A DNA stretch of 64,000 nt from Serripes groenlandicus (lineage: Eukaryota > Mollusca > Bivalvia > Cardiida > Cardiidae): positions 37,500,734 through 37,564,733 of the forward strand of contig JASEVX010000007.1 in assembly GCA_031761405.1 (NCBI GenBank), written 5' to 3'. The notes under the pieces are model-generated. The model worked only from the letters and a program-made list of their open reading frames with translations. It was not told the DNA's origin and made no database searches. Made by a program: the position numbers and the translations under genes. This document shows positions 19,919 through 30,044 of this stretch, piece after piece; within the stretch, counting starts at the first letter, position 1; each line of letters opens with the position of its first letter.

Positions 19919-22755
19919 GTAAGTTACAGTTAATAATTTAAACCATTTACTTTAGATGGAAGTTTTGGTTGTCTGCTGTGTTATCACATCTAGGTGGTGT
20001 AGTGGTTAGAGTCTGTCTTGAGAGCGAAAGACTTGGGTTTGATCCCAGATTGGGTCACACCAAAGCCTTTAAAGATGGTAGTAGTGGCCCGGCAGCTTCT
20101 TGTTATGGTGCTCAGGATTGGGAAAAAGCACGGCAACTGATGCCCTTGTGTTAAGATAAATTTACAGGCAGTATTTGTAATTTACCCAGGAAGCGCCGTG
20201 ACATGACTGAAATTCTGTTGAACACCATTAAATCAAATCAAACTTTATGAAGAAGAAACTGCAACAAACCAACAAATTTAGGTATTGCGTTATCAGTTTG
20301 GTACAAAAGAAAATCTTTTTTGTTGTAGAGGCATCAAGTATTGTCTGTATAACCCTTTACCTCATAGTTATATAGACGCTTTCTGATGCCTCTGCAGCAG
20401 ACAGCTTTTTGAAAACATAGTGACCAAAGATGAAATTGTTCAAAACAAGCAATTTCTCCTTTTACCACAATGTTTTCCACATTTAGTCATAGGTTATCCA
20501 TTCAATTATAGAGATTTTCAATTTTTTGACAAAATATGTTCAAAGTCATCTGCTGCAGAATTGTCGTATGAGGGAAAGGGTTAAAGATAAGGTTAAATGA
20601 GGAATATAAGGATAATGCTTCCAAATTGCCAGTATCTCATCAGCAGATGACTTGAAAACATTGTGGCAAAGAGAGAAATTAACCATAGTGAGCATCTTCT
20701 CTATTTGCCACAATGTTTTCAACTCTATTCAGTAATTAAGCAATCATTTATAGAGATTTTCCATATTTTGGCCTGATGTTTTCAGTTGTGTGTTACAGAT
20801 TTGTTGGATGCCATAAATATGTTATGTTTAGTCCGCTCTTCCCCTACAGAATAACAGATAACATAAAATTTAATGTGTTATGTTTAAATTTACTCTCCCT
20901 TTAAAGATACCCTCAATACATGTATGTTATGTTTAATTCACTCTTCCTTGACAGATGCTGTAAATGTTATATTTAATCCACTCTTTTTTTTTTCAGATAC
21001 CGTAAATATGTTATGTTTGATCCACTGGGGGTTAAGAGTAAAACTCGAGCAGCTCTGGAAGAGGAAGATGCTAGAATGGGGGATGCGCCAAATACAATAA
21101 AAACTAGTGAAGAACTTGAGCGACAGCAAACTGAAAACTATTTCTATGTGCCTGGTATTGGAGAGGTCCCAGAACTGGATGTGCCAATTGCTCTTCCCAA
21201 TTTGTTAGGTAAAGTTGTTTACTTTAATGTGTGCTTGATTGTTCCTGTTTACTTAACCTTTTCCCACATGTGTGCAACAAATCTTTGGCAGACGACTTTG
21301 AAAACATCAAGGACAAACTTTTGAAAAATCTCTTTAAACGACAGTTTAATTATTGAATAGAGTTGAAAACATTGTGGCAAAAGGAGAATCTCCTTTTGCC
21401 ACTCTGATTTTAAAAGTAGTCTGCTGCAACTATGTCAAAATGCATCTGAATGGGGGATATGGTTTTAATACAAGAGAGATATTGTTGTTTAAATGCCTCT
21501 TAATGCCTTCTTACCTAGGCCTCCCTGATTATGTCATTGTTATCATCTTTTAATATCAACTTCCATATGGTCATTAATGGTATTAAATTTCAACTGTTTC
21601 TTAACCCTTTCCCCCATACAACAAATCTGCAGCAGACGGTTTCTAAAACAATTACATCTAGGCAAAACTTTGAAAAATCTCTCAATGAAGGTATGATTAT
21701 AGAATAGGATTGAACATTTGTGGCCACAGGAGAAATTACTCATAATGAGCAATTTCTTCTTTGGCCACAATGTTTTCAAAAGTCGTCATCTGCAGAGGCA
21801 TCAGAAAGCCTCTGTAATGTGGGAAAGGGTTAAACCTTCCGACAAACAGATGCTTTCTGATACCTTTGCAGCAAACGACTAAATGATCAATATGCCCTTT
21901 TGCCACAATCTTTCATTTATATAGCGTTTCTTAGTTTTGCCTAGATATTTTCATAGTTGTGTGTTGCACATTTGTTGCATTATAATTTATTTTCATAAAG
22001 TAGTAAATATACTTTTACCGACAATTTGACACTGTTTTGTAGGAGTTGCAGATGATATAGCATACAGTGCCGACCTGGGTTCCTCTATAGCGCCCTCTGT
22101 GATGGGAAGTAACATTCCAGAACTGCCATCGGTTCTTTCAGAACCTGACCAGTTACCAAGTGGTCCAATCTCTGAAGGTGTGGCTTCATCTGGCCCGCCT
22201 CCACCACCTCCCCCGGCACCAACTGGGGCTCCTCCTCCGCCGCCACCTCCTCCCCCAAGTGCAGCACCGCCCCCGCCACCACCACCTCCCCCTCCGACAG
22301 CAGGTGGTGGTGCCGCCCCTCCACCACCACCGCCTCCTCCAAATGCTGGTCCACCACCTCCACCACCAGAGGGTGCTCCATCAGAGGTTAGCGGTGGGGG
22401 TAGAGCTAATTTGATGGATGCCATTCGCCAAGCAGGTGGGAAAAACAAGTTAACAAACCGATCAAAAGAAGAGAGAAAGAAAGAAAAGAAAGAAAAGAAA
22501 GTGGAGAAGACTAGTGAAGGTGGGGGAGGAGGAGGAGGAGATTTGATGGGCGATTTGTTTGCTAAACTTACAATGAGGAGAAAAGGAATTTCGGGTGCAA
22601 ATAAGCCTGGTGAAGGGGGCGGGGAGAAAAGTGGAGGGGGAGGTGCCAGTGGTGGTGGGTCAGCAATGGAAAAAATATCTTCGATGATACCATCTCCACC
22701 AAAATCCGACGCTATTGAAGAAGAGGTTAATGCAGAAGAAGAAGACTGGGAGTAG
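19395..22755 (+). CDS. WASHC1: WASHC1 (WASH complex subunit 1), complete, 3 coding exons
   Basis: Exons 19395-19918, 20997-21208 and 22043-22755 join in phase (CC/A, then G/GA) into 482 residues, close to the usual 460-480. WASH nucleates branched actin on endosomes by activating Arp2/3, working with FAM21, CCDC53, SWIP and strumpellin for retromer-linked sorting. The N-terminal WAHD1 region shows PDLRRDETVHQI, KIKGSKKATKVF and SVSSLLLFNTTEN. Exon 2 adds YRKYVMFDPL and ENYFYVPGIGEVPELDVP. Exon 3 has a polyproline stretch (about 297-355), a WH2/V motif (LMDAIRQAGG, about 369), the connector LMGDLFAKLTMRRKGISG (about 412) and an acidic end closing in EEDWE. TAA lies directly before the ATG, so translation starts in this exon (Met1, or Met4 at 19404). 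A 5' UTR intron ends at 19377. Confidence 0.96.
19980..20248 (+). mobile_element. tRNA-derived SINE in WASHC1 intron 1
   Basis: A-box-like TGGTGTAGTGGTTAGAG and B-box GGGTTTGATCCC are spaced as in a tRNA. Body CGGCAACTGATGCCCTTGTG, and end GCCGTGACATGACTGAAATT through AAATCAAATCAAAC. Confidence 0.7.
20347..20584. mobile_element. TTAA MITE in WASHC1 intron 1
   Basis: ATAACCCTTTACCTCATAG to GAGGGAAAGGGTTAA. The left TTAA is mutated to ATAA; the body is otherwise full length. Confidence 0.7.
20805..20996 (+). repeat. tandem copies of the WASHC1 exon 2 splice-acceptor edge
   Basis: Four intronic units start at 20807, 20857, 20906 and 20954. Each begins GAT(A/G), three of the four just after AG, and reads approximately GATGCCATAAATATGTTATG, TTTAATCCACTCTT, pyrimidine tract. 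The fifth unit, at 20996, is the true acceptor plus exon start (GATACCGTAAATATGTTATG). Spacing is 50, 49, 48 and 42 bases. Confidence 0.75.
20997..21208 (+). CDS. WASHC1: WASHC1 coding exon 2
   Basis: Acceptor TTTTTTTTTTTCAG, donor TTAG/GTAAAG. Completes the Pro codon and reads YRKYVMFDPLGVKSKTRA, ending in LPNLLG. Its first 35 bases are echoed four times in the intron just upstream. Confidence 0.93.
21253..21468. mobile_element. TTAA MITE, degenerate, in WASHC1 intron 2
   Basis: TTAACCTTTTCCCACATG to GGGGGATATGGTTTTAA. Retains GGCAGACGACTTTGAAAAC and AGTCTGCTGCAACTATGTC. Begins 45 bases after the exon 2 donor. Confidence 0.55.
21601..21833. mobile_element. TTAA MITE, full length, in WASHC1 intron 2
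   Basis: TTAACCCTTTCCCCCATAC to GTGGGAAAGGGTTAA with both TTAA copies. Belongs to the subtype with CATACAACAAATCTGCAG. Confidence 0.75.
22043..22755 (+). CDS. WASHC1: WASHC1 coding exon 3 (polyproline and VCA)
   Basis: Acceptor TTTTGTAG. Reads VADDIAYSADLGSSIAPS, then IPELPSVLSE, runs of six to ten prolines, the VCA and the TAG stop at 22753. Poly-Gly tracts (GGGGGGG near 22530) interrupt the connector, an expansion relative to vertebrates. Open frames in the other five frames here are artefacts of the CCN repeat. Confidence 0.94.
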
Positions 22756-22918
22756 AACTTGTGAGGCCTTTACTGCAATTGACTTGAAAACTTTGTGGAA
22801 AAGGGAGGGTTAATTCAAATGAGCAATTTCCACTTTTTTTACATGGTTTGCTTTATTACAGTTTTGGATTGTACTAATTTATATTTTTTCATTAGAAAAT
22901 GGGTTCTGTTTGGTAGCC

Positions 22919-23083
22919 TTAACACTTTCCCACTTACCTGCAGATCCATTTTGATGCATTTTTCAGCAGACGACTTTGAACAAATTATCGCAAAGAGATA
23001 AAATTGCACATAATGAGCAATTTTCTTATTTTTTCAACTCTAATATAATAAACATTTATTTATTATTTTATGGAATGGGTTAA
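22919..23083. mobile_element. TTAA MITE, shortened, in WASHC1 3' flank
   Basis: TTAACACTTTCCCACTTACC to GGAATGGGTTAA, 165 bp. Holds the first AATAAA after the WASHC1 stop codon (23047-23052). Confidence 0.5.
23047..23052 (+). promoter_or_regulatory. candidate WASHC1 polyadenylation signal
   Basis: AATAAA about 290 bases after the stop, inside a shortened TTAA MITE. Further AATAAA/ATTAAA hexamers occur near 23888 and 24033, so the choice is uncertain. Confidence 0.3.
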
Positions 23084-23623
23084 CATAGCATAACCAGGTA
23101 ATGGTTTAAATCCCCAATAATATGAGGATATAATTAATGAATTAGAGTTGAAAACATTGTGTTAAAAGAAAAAAAATCATTTAATTTTCAAAATGAGTCT
23201 GCTGCAGATGCATCAAAATGCATCTCCAAGTGGGAAAGGGTAAAACGTTTTGGGTCAGAGGGAAGTGACACATGTGTGTGTAGACCAATACCAGATCATC
23301 CTCCAATGTTTTCTTTTCTGTTTCAAAACTATTCTAAGATATATTGTTCATTTTTTTGCCACTTTTCTCTTTCCCACATATAGATGTTTTCTGAAGCCAC
23401 TACAACAGACAACCTTTTAAAACATTGTGACAAAAGGAGAAATTGCTCATAATTTGTTAATTTTTATCTTGCTTTTCCTACAATTGGATATGGTTTCTTC
23501 CAAATGCAAAGTCCATTTCCAAAACTTCAGTATTGAAATGATTAAGTCCTATGTTGTGGTACAACAGAATTGTCTCGGCAAGACTGGAGGTCAAATGAGG
23601 ATTGAAGAGTATGACGTTATTAT

Positions 23624-23818
23624 TTAACCCTTTCCCACATACAACAAATGGGCAGCAGACAACTTTAAAAACATCTAGGCATTTACGGAAAATCTCTATA
23701 AATAGGAGTATACTCATCGAAAAGTGTTGAAACTATTGTGACAAAAGGAGAAATTGTTCATGATGTTCAAATATGGTAGACCCATAAAAATTAGTCTATA
23801 TATGTGAAAAAGGGTTAA
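23624..23818. mobile_element. TTAA MITE, right arm deleted
   Basis: TTAACCCTTTCCCACATAC to GTGAAAAAGGGTTAA. The central palindrome is replaced by a short join (GTTCATGATGTTCAAATA). Confidence 0.55.
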
Positions 23819-24185
23819 TGCATATTCTGTGATTTTGTAATTGTTAAATGTGTTTAAAAATTAGGAAACGATGTACAGAATGTGGAAATAAATCCAGATG
23901 GAAAGGAAATATTTACTCATGTTTAAACGTTGAAAGTGTATGTGAATTTGTATATCTTTTCAAAAGTTATATATGTGAATATGTATTTAAATTTGTTTAC
24001 ATGATCTAATTGTTAAATGATTGAGAATAATTAAAGCATATATTTTATTGATATGAATCTGATCTATATATTGAATGAATCCTGGTGAGTTAAAATTCTA
24101 TTGATTTGCAAAAATAACTGCTTTCAAAATGTTATGATACATCCTTGATTACTCCTGTCCTACAGGCCGGGTTATACAAAAGACT

Positions 24186-24415
24186 TTAACCCTTTCCCTC
24201 ATATAGACGCTTTCTGACGCCTCTGCAGCAGACGGCTTTTTGAAAACATAGTGACAAAAGAAGAAATTGCACAAAACGTGCAATTTCTCCTTTTGCCACA
24301 ATGTTTTCCACTTTTTGTCATAGGTTATCCATTCAATTATGGAGATTTTCTATGTTTTGACAAAATACGTTCAAAGTCGTCTGCTGCAGAAATGTCGTAT
24401 GAGGGAAAGGGTTAA
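24186..24415. mobile_element. TTAA MITE, exemplar copy
   Basis: TTAACCCTTTCCCTCATATA to GAGGGAAAGGGTTAA, 230 bp. Order of parts: outer arm GACGCTTTCTGACGCCTCTG, CAGCAGACGGC, inner foldback GAAGAAATTGCACAAAACG / TGCAATTTCTCC, spacer with GGTTATCCATTCAATTA, then CGTCTGCTGCAGA and the right end. The inner foldback is a second palindrome nested in the outer one. Confidence 0.85.
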
Positions 24416-24419
24416 ACAA

Positions 24420-24550
24420 TGGAAGTAATGGCTGCCCTCCTTGGCGCCGCTCAGGGTTGCGGGGTTAGCATTACGACTGACTGCCGTGATATAACTGAAA
24501 CATTGTTGAAAGGGCCGTAAAACACCAAACAATCAATCAATCAATCAACC
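24420..24550 (+). mobile_element. SINE 3' end
   Basis: GGAAGTAATGGCTGCCCTCC, GACTGCCGTGATATAACTGA, AAGGGCCGTAAAACACCAAA, then AATCAATCAATCAATCAAC. The head with the Pol III boxes is missing. Confidence 0.6.
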
Positions 24551-27259
24551 TACATGCTGGTGCATACTGTGGCGTCTACAGCTTTTGTAAACATCTCTTT
24601 TTCTGTTAATGTTTTTTACTCTATTCAATAATTATACTTTCTATCATAGAGAGTTTCCATATTTTCAGAATAGTCTGCTGCAAGATTAACTTTTCTCCCA
24701 GATAACAAATTTTGCAGCATATGACTTTGAAAGATGAAGGGCAATACTCTTGAAAATCAGTAAAAAAGAAAGTATAATTGTTTCAAACACTTTAAAACAT
24801 TGTGCTAATGTCACAATGTAATTCAACAATCGTCTGCTGCTATTGCGTTAAAATGCGTCTGCAAGTGGGTAAAGGTTCAGTCACGCCTCACGAAAACAGA
24901 CCTTAGGTAATTTGTGACCAGTCTCTCTGTTTGCCAGATCTTCACTCAGATTACCTATTGACTTCTGGAGACCTGCTATCCCCACAATAAGATTACGGAA
25001 ACCTGAAACACTTCCCAACGTACAGAAAGTATGCAGCAGATGACTTTAAAACCATTTGGCCAAAACTATGGGGAATGTCTTACATTGTGGCAAAACAAAA
25101 GGAGTAATTGCTCATCAACAATTTTGTTGCAATGTTTTCAAAAGTCGTCTGCTGCAGATGCGTCAAAATGCGTCTTTGGGTGGGAAAGGGTAAAGACCCC
25201 TACACCGCCCGACGCGGATCTATTATTGATTAGAATTGAAAACATTGTGACGAAAGGAGATATTTCAAATTAAGTAAACAAAACGAGAAATTGCGTGCCG
25301 TTTAATAAATGACATGTTTTGCATGTAAAAAACAAAAAACGTTGCATAACACGTATAGTTATATAAAATAGGTGGAGATGTTTACTGGTTACGTTATTAA
25401 TGAATATGACGTAAATAACTTGCAGGCTTTTTATTTCAAAAAGATAAACCCTTCCCCGACAGTTTTCCTCACAGGGGGCAATTATAAATTAGATATAATC
25501 ATTTCCCTTATATGTTTTCTACTTTTGTCTCAAAAAATACTTTTATATGTTACGAATATCAGTTATTTATTTATAGCTTTTAGGGGGGTATTTTTCTCGT
25601 GCATTTTGCAAGGATTTTTATTTTACTCCAGATACATTGCTCTCGTGTAAATGTAACAACTACAGGTCAAAAACAACCTCCCGGATCGACAAAGACTGCC
25701 AAAGACTCATTTCACAACCTCTGATTGGAATTAATATTAACTCTTTCAAGGCTGGTTTATTATTTTGGAAGACTTCACAGCCAATTTTAGGAATAGTAAG
25801 ATAACAATGCTGAATTGAACGGTCAATTGGATGTGTAGGCTGACCTGACTCTTTTCGGTTGACGCAGGCTTAACAACATCGGTGCCAGCAGCCAAAGGGT
25901 AAATGAGGTCGAATATATTTCATTTACAAATTACAACACTTTATATGCCACGAAACGTCGAGTAACAATTACTAAATTCTTTAATGACGATGTTATCGAG
26001 CCAGGGATAGAAAGCTCGAACCCCGACTCGGGCCATTTATTCCTTCTGATGATTGATTGGTAAAGGCCAGTGTCTTCGCCATTGGGATGCAATTAGTCTG
26101 TGTGGAAAGGTAGTCAGTTATCAGAGAGCAATGTTGTGTGGAATGCTGATGCAAGAGAAGCCATGCACCACTTGGTTAGGCGAACTGAACACTTATAGAC
26201 CTGATAAGTTATTGAAAACGTCTTTAAACACACATCGAACAATGTCCCCGAACTTGAGCATATAGTAATTGCCTCTGACATTGGCCATACTTTGAGACTC
26301 GTCTTTATACCTTTTAAATGGTACTGAAATGTTTAACATTTTGCCAGACACAGAAGCCCTCTAACTCCTCTGCAGCAGACAATTTGTGTTAACATTGTGA
26401 CAAAAGAAGTAATTGCTCATGATGATCTATTTCTCTTTTTACAACAATGTTTTCAATTTTGTTCAATGTTTATGCTTTCATTTGTAGGGCATTTTCACAG
26501 TTTTGCCTCGATACTTTTAAAATCGTTTGCTGCAGATTTGTCATATGTGGGAAATGGTTAAACGCTGTTGCCACCCGACGGCATTGTTGTTTCACAAACA
26601 CTTAATGCTTTTTCGACTTTCTTTACTAAGTGTGTTGTGCGAATTACGTAAAAACAAAATAAATTGATTCCATAAAACTCTGCAGTGAAATACAAAAACT
26701 TGTGTTTTGTTGTTTCTTTTATTTCACTGATTCCCATAGTCTAATCAGCGCCATTAGGCCTACTGTCCGACTATATATATTAGTCCTAGATGCAGCTTTT
26801 GACCAAACAACTCTACGAGAGTAGCCCCAATAGCATCAACCCAATATTACATCAGCCTCCCAACATATAAAACTATGCTCTGCTCTCAGAATTTGTTCTC
26901 AAAAATCGGATTCGTCAGAAAAGAAATCTTATTTGGAGCATATCGTTCATTTATGAGCACAGCGTTCCTTTTTCGTATGTTATAGTCCGGAACATGATTT
27001 CGCCTAAGCTGAGAGTTAATAAGAATCTGTTAACAAAAAATGGTCGCCTGCATTGACTTTTATTGCAACATAGGGCTGTGTTATTTTGCCTCGAGACAGT
27101 GGCGCTATACTTGTTCTCATGGGTCTCTTGTATTAGCTTACCTGACCGTAAAATGAGTTACTGTGGTTGGTATGACAAATCATAAATGCATAACTCAGTT
27201 GAACGATCATGGGCCATCGTTGTCCGTTTGTTTTATAATTCTATGATACATTTAGACAT
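24551..27259. other. gene-free stretch with decayed MITE fragments
   Basis: Several broken TTAA-MITE arms (for example GTCTGCTGCAAGATTAAC at 24665, CGTCTGCTGCAGATGCGTCA at 25146). No exon with supported borders. An open frame at 25372-25650 is Phe/Leu-rich with no recognisable motif and is not called. Confidence 0.45.
26333..26561. mobile_element. TTAA MITE, diverged copy
   Basis: TTAACATTTTGCCAGACAC to GTGGGAAATGGTTAA, with CTGCAGCAGACAATTTG and TTGCTGCAGATTTGTC arms recognisable. Confidence 0.5.
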
Positions 27260-27260
27260 A

Positions 27261-27436
27261 CAGTCTAACCTGTGCTAAAAGTCCATCTTTGTATAACAAT
27301 TCCCTGTCTATAGCAACCCTCTTTTAATTTCCAAATTGTTCATTTTCTGCATTAATGACCCTGCAATGTTACCACCTGTAAACACAGACCAGTTTGTTCT
27401 CTTCACATGAGTGGTCTTTAAACACAGATTGGACTG
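27261..27436 (+). mobile_element. TA-flanked MITE (CAGTCxAACCTGTG termini), intact copy
   Basis: TA/CAGTCTAACCTGTG at the left and CACAGATTGGACTG/TA at the right form imperfect inverted termini with a TA target duplication. Internal text includes CAATTCCCTGTCTATAGCAA and GAGTGGTCTTTAAACACAG. 176 bp, non-coding. Confidence 0.65.
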
Positions 27437-27675
27437 TATTTCAACGGAATAAAACCACGAACAACATACGCTTCAAGCCTTGCGGTCCTAGTGCCAGTGA
27501 TCTGTATGTATGGTGGAATGAGTTTTACACCCTTCCGGATGTAACTGTCATTTTAACGTACAAAAATGGTTCGTTCAAATGACTGCAGGACACTAATTTA
27601 TCACTTGCCATGAGCAATTGCATTGCTTTAGAACCACGTCGGGCGATTTGGGGGGTCTAAGAGAATCTTTGATTT

Positions 27676-28508
27676 GGCCTCATCTAGCGTAACATTAGGG
27701 TACAATACTGGGGTTACATTTCTAGGTGTTTTTTGGTTACATTTCTAGGTGTTTTTTGGTTACATTTCTAGGTGTTTTTGGGTTACATTTCTAGGTGTTT
27801 TTGGGTTACATTTCTAGGTGTTTTTGGCCTCATCTAGCGTAACATTAGGGTACAATACTGGGGTTACATTTCTAGGTGTTTTTGGCCTCATCTAGCGTAA
27901 CATTAGGGTACAATACTGGGGTTACATTTCTAGGTGTTTTTTGGTTACATTTCTAGGTGTTTTTGGGTTACATTTCTAGGTGTTTTTGGGTTACATTTCT
28001 AGGTGTTTTTGGGTTACATTTCTAGGTGTTTTTGGCCTCATCTAGCGTAACATTAGGGTACAATACTGGGGTTACATTTCTAGGTGTTTTTGGCCTCATC
28101 TAGCGTAACATTAGGGTACAATACTGGGGTTACATTTCTAGGTGTTTTTTGGTTACATTTCTAGGTGTTTTCGGGTTACATTTCTAGGTGTTTTTGGGTT
28201 ACATTTCTAGGTGTTTTTGGCCTCATCTAGCGTAACATTAGGGTACAATACTGGGGTTACATTTCTAGGTGTTTTTGGCCTCATCTAGCGTAACATTAGG
28301 GTACAATACTGGGGTTACATTTCTAGGTGTTTTTTGGTTACATTTCTAGGTGTTTTTTGGTTACATTTCTAGGTGTTTTTGGGTTACATTTCTAGGTGTT
28401 TTGGGGTTACATTTCTAGGTGTTTTGGGGTTACATTTCTAGGTGTTTTTGGCCTCATCTAGCGTAACATTAGTGTACAGTACTGGGGTTACATTTCTAGG
28501 TGTTTTTG
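27676..28508 (+). repeat. composite minisatellite with 23-bp and 35-bp modules
   Basis: Module A (GGGTTACATTTCTAGGTG plus TTTTT, 23 bp) and module B (GGCCTCATCTAGCGTAACAT...ACTG, 35 bp). B starts at 27676, 27826, 27884, 28034, 28092, 28219, 28277 and 28450. Spacings alternate: 150, 58, 150, 58, 127, 58, 173. That equals 58 plus 4, 0, 4, 0, 3, 0 and 5 extra A modules. Confidence 0.85.
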
Positions 28509-28905
28509 TCACAAGATCCAGTCTGGTATATTTAACATACTGGCGGACAGTGAAGACACTTGGGGGTCTTTAATAATTCTGATTTGGCCTCATATAACGT
28601 GTCGTTGGTGTTCACTACTGGGGGTTACAATTCTAGTATCTTTGTCAGAAGATCCAGTAATGACCCTCTTGTTTTTGTCAGAAGAACTAGTTGTGTATAT
28701 ATAATATACTGGCGGACAGTAAAGACACTTTGGGGTCTTAAAGAATTCTGATTTGGCCTCATATAACGTATCGTTGGTGTACACTACTGGGGGTTACACT
28801 TTTAGTATTTTTGTCAGAAGGTCCAGTAACGACCCTCTTGTTTTTGTCAGAAGAACTAGTTAGGTATATTTAACATACTGGCGGACAGTGAAGACACTTG
28901 GTGAC
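28509..28905 (+). repeat. longer-period repeats flanking the minisatellite
   Basis: About two and a half units of roughly 180 bp containing TACTGGCGGACAGT(G/A)AAGACA, TTGGCCTCATATAACGT, ACTACTGGGGGTTAC and TTTTGTCAGAAGAACTAGTT. Its GGCCTCAT and GGGTTACA blocks are homologous to the short modules of the adjacent minisatellite. Confidence 0.7.
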
Positions 28906-29489
28906 ACGAAGCGCGTGAACATGCTCGCATGCATTCTCATTCGCAGATTTTTCGTTCCTTACACTCACGTTCAATTAATGAGCCGTTAGATAGAGAGTAG
29001 CTCACAAGCTCACGTTAATATTCATTATACCGAGATGCAAGTAGACCCCTTATTAATTCTTTCAGCGCCGTATTTCCTAAAGTAGACTATTCCATGTTCA
29101 AAATCGGACGACTCCATGTTTGTTCATGTTATAAGAGTTTTGGAATAACTATAACTGGAATTTGTGATAACTAAAATACAACCAATGCTGATTTCAGGTG
29201 AGATAGCTCATAACGGGCTGATTCTCCTGAATCTGTATTGTTTGGAAATAACTTATGTTGCCATTGGCGCTGAAAGAGTTTAAAAGACCTCTTGGAATAT
29301 TAACATATTATTTTAATTTGTAATAATGAGTTGGAATAACAACGATGCACTTTGCTAAGGTCTGATGTATTTGAATTGCAAAATGTAATTTGAGCTTTAT
29401 CCTGACACCACTTAATTGTGTATCTTATCAGTAATATCATTAATTGATCTAAAAAAAACACACCTCCACATACATTGTTATCTTGTTGC

Positions 29490-29718
29490 TTAACTCTTTC
29501 CCTCATATAGACGCTTTCTGACGCCTCTGCAGCAGACGGCTTTTTGAAAACATAGTGACAAAAGAAGAAATTGCACAAAACGTGCAATTTCTCCTTTTGC
29601 CACAATGTTTTCCACTTTTTGTTATAGGTTAACCATTCAATTATGGAGATTTTCTATGTTTTGACAAAATACGTTCAAAGTCGTCTGCTGCAGAATTGTC
29701 GTATGAGGGAAAGGGATA
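29490..29718. mobile_element. TTAA MITE, near-identical to exemplar
   Basis: TTAACTCTTTCCCTCATATA to GAGGGAAAGGGATA; the right TTAA is changed to GATA. The body differs from the 24186 copy at only a few positions, implying recent mobility. Confidence 0.75.
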
Positions 29719-29814
29719 CCCGTAACGAGATCACATACAGGGATAGGATAGAAACGGCATTTAGAGAACAATTCTAAGCGTTCGTCAGAATGTTAGCAGA
29801 CATTACATACTCTA

Positions 29815-30044
29815 TTAACCCTTTCCCTCATACGACAATTCTGCAGCAGACGAATTTGAACGTATTTTGTCAAAAAATAGAAAATCTCTATAATTGAATG
29901 GATAAGCTATGACTAAAAGTGAAAAACATTGTGTCAAAAGGAGAAATTGCTCGTTTTGAGTAATTTCTTCTTTTGTCACTATGTTTTCAAAAAGCCGTCT
30001 GCTGCAGATGCGTCAGAAAGCGTCTATATGAGGGAAAGGGTTAA
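29815..30044. mobile_element. TTAA MITE, full length, reverse orientation to the 29490 copy
   Basis: TTAACCCTTTCCCTCATACG to GAGGGAAAGGGTTAA. Lies only about 100 bases from the previous copy, in opposite orientation, so the pair could itself fold. Confidence 0.8.

Noticed and set aside
19969..20154. 61-codon open frame in WASHC1 intron 1
   Set aside because: Lies within a tRNA-derived SINE; A and B boxes explain the sequence.
22085..22448. Poly-Gly and His/Leu-rich open frames overlapping WASHC1 exon 3
   Set aside because: Shadow frames of the proline-coding CCN repeat.
25372..25650. 92-codon hydrophobic open frame
   Set aside because: AT-rich composition gives Phe, Leu and Ile by chance; no start context, no neighbouring exon, no motif.
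27676..28508. Telomere-like TTAGGG units
   Set aside because: ATTAGGGTAC occurs once per 35-bp module only; it is not a TTAGGG tandem run.
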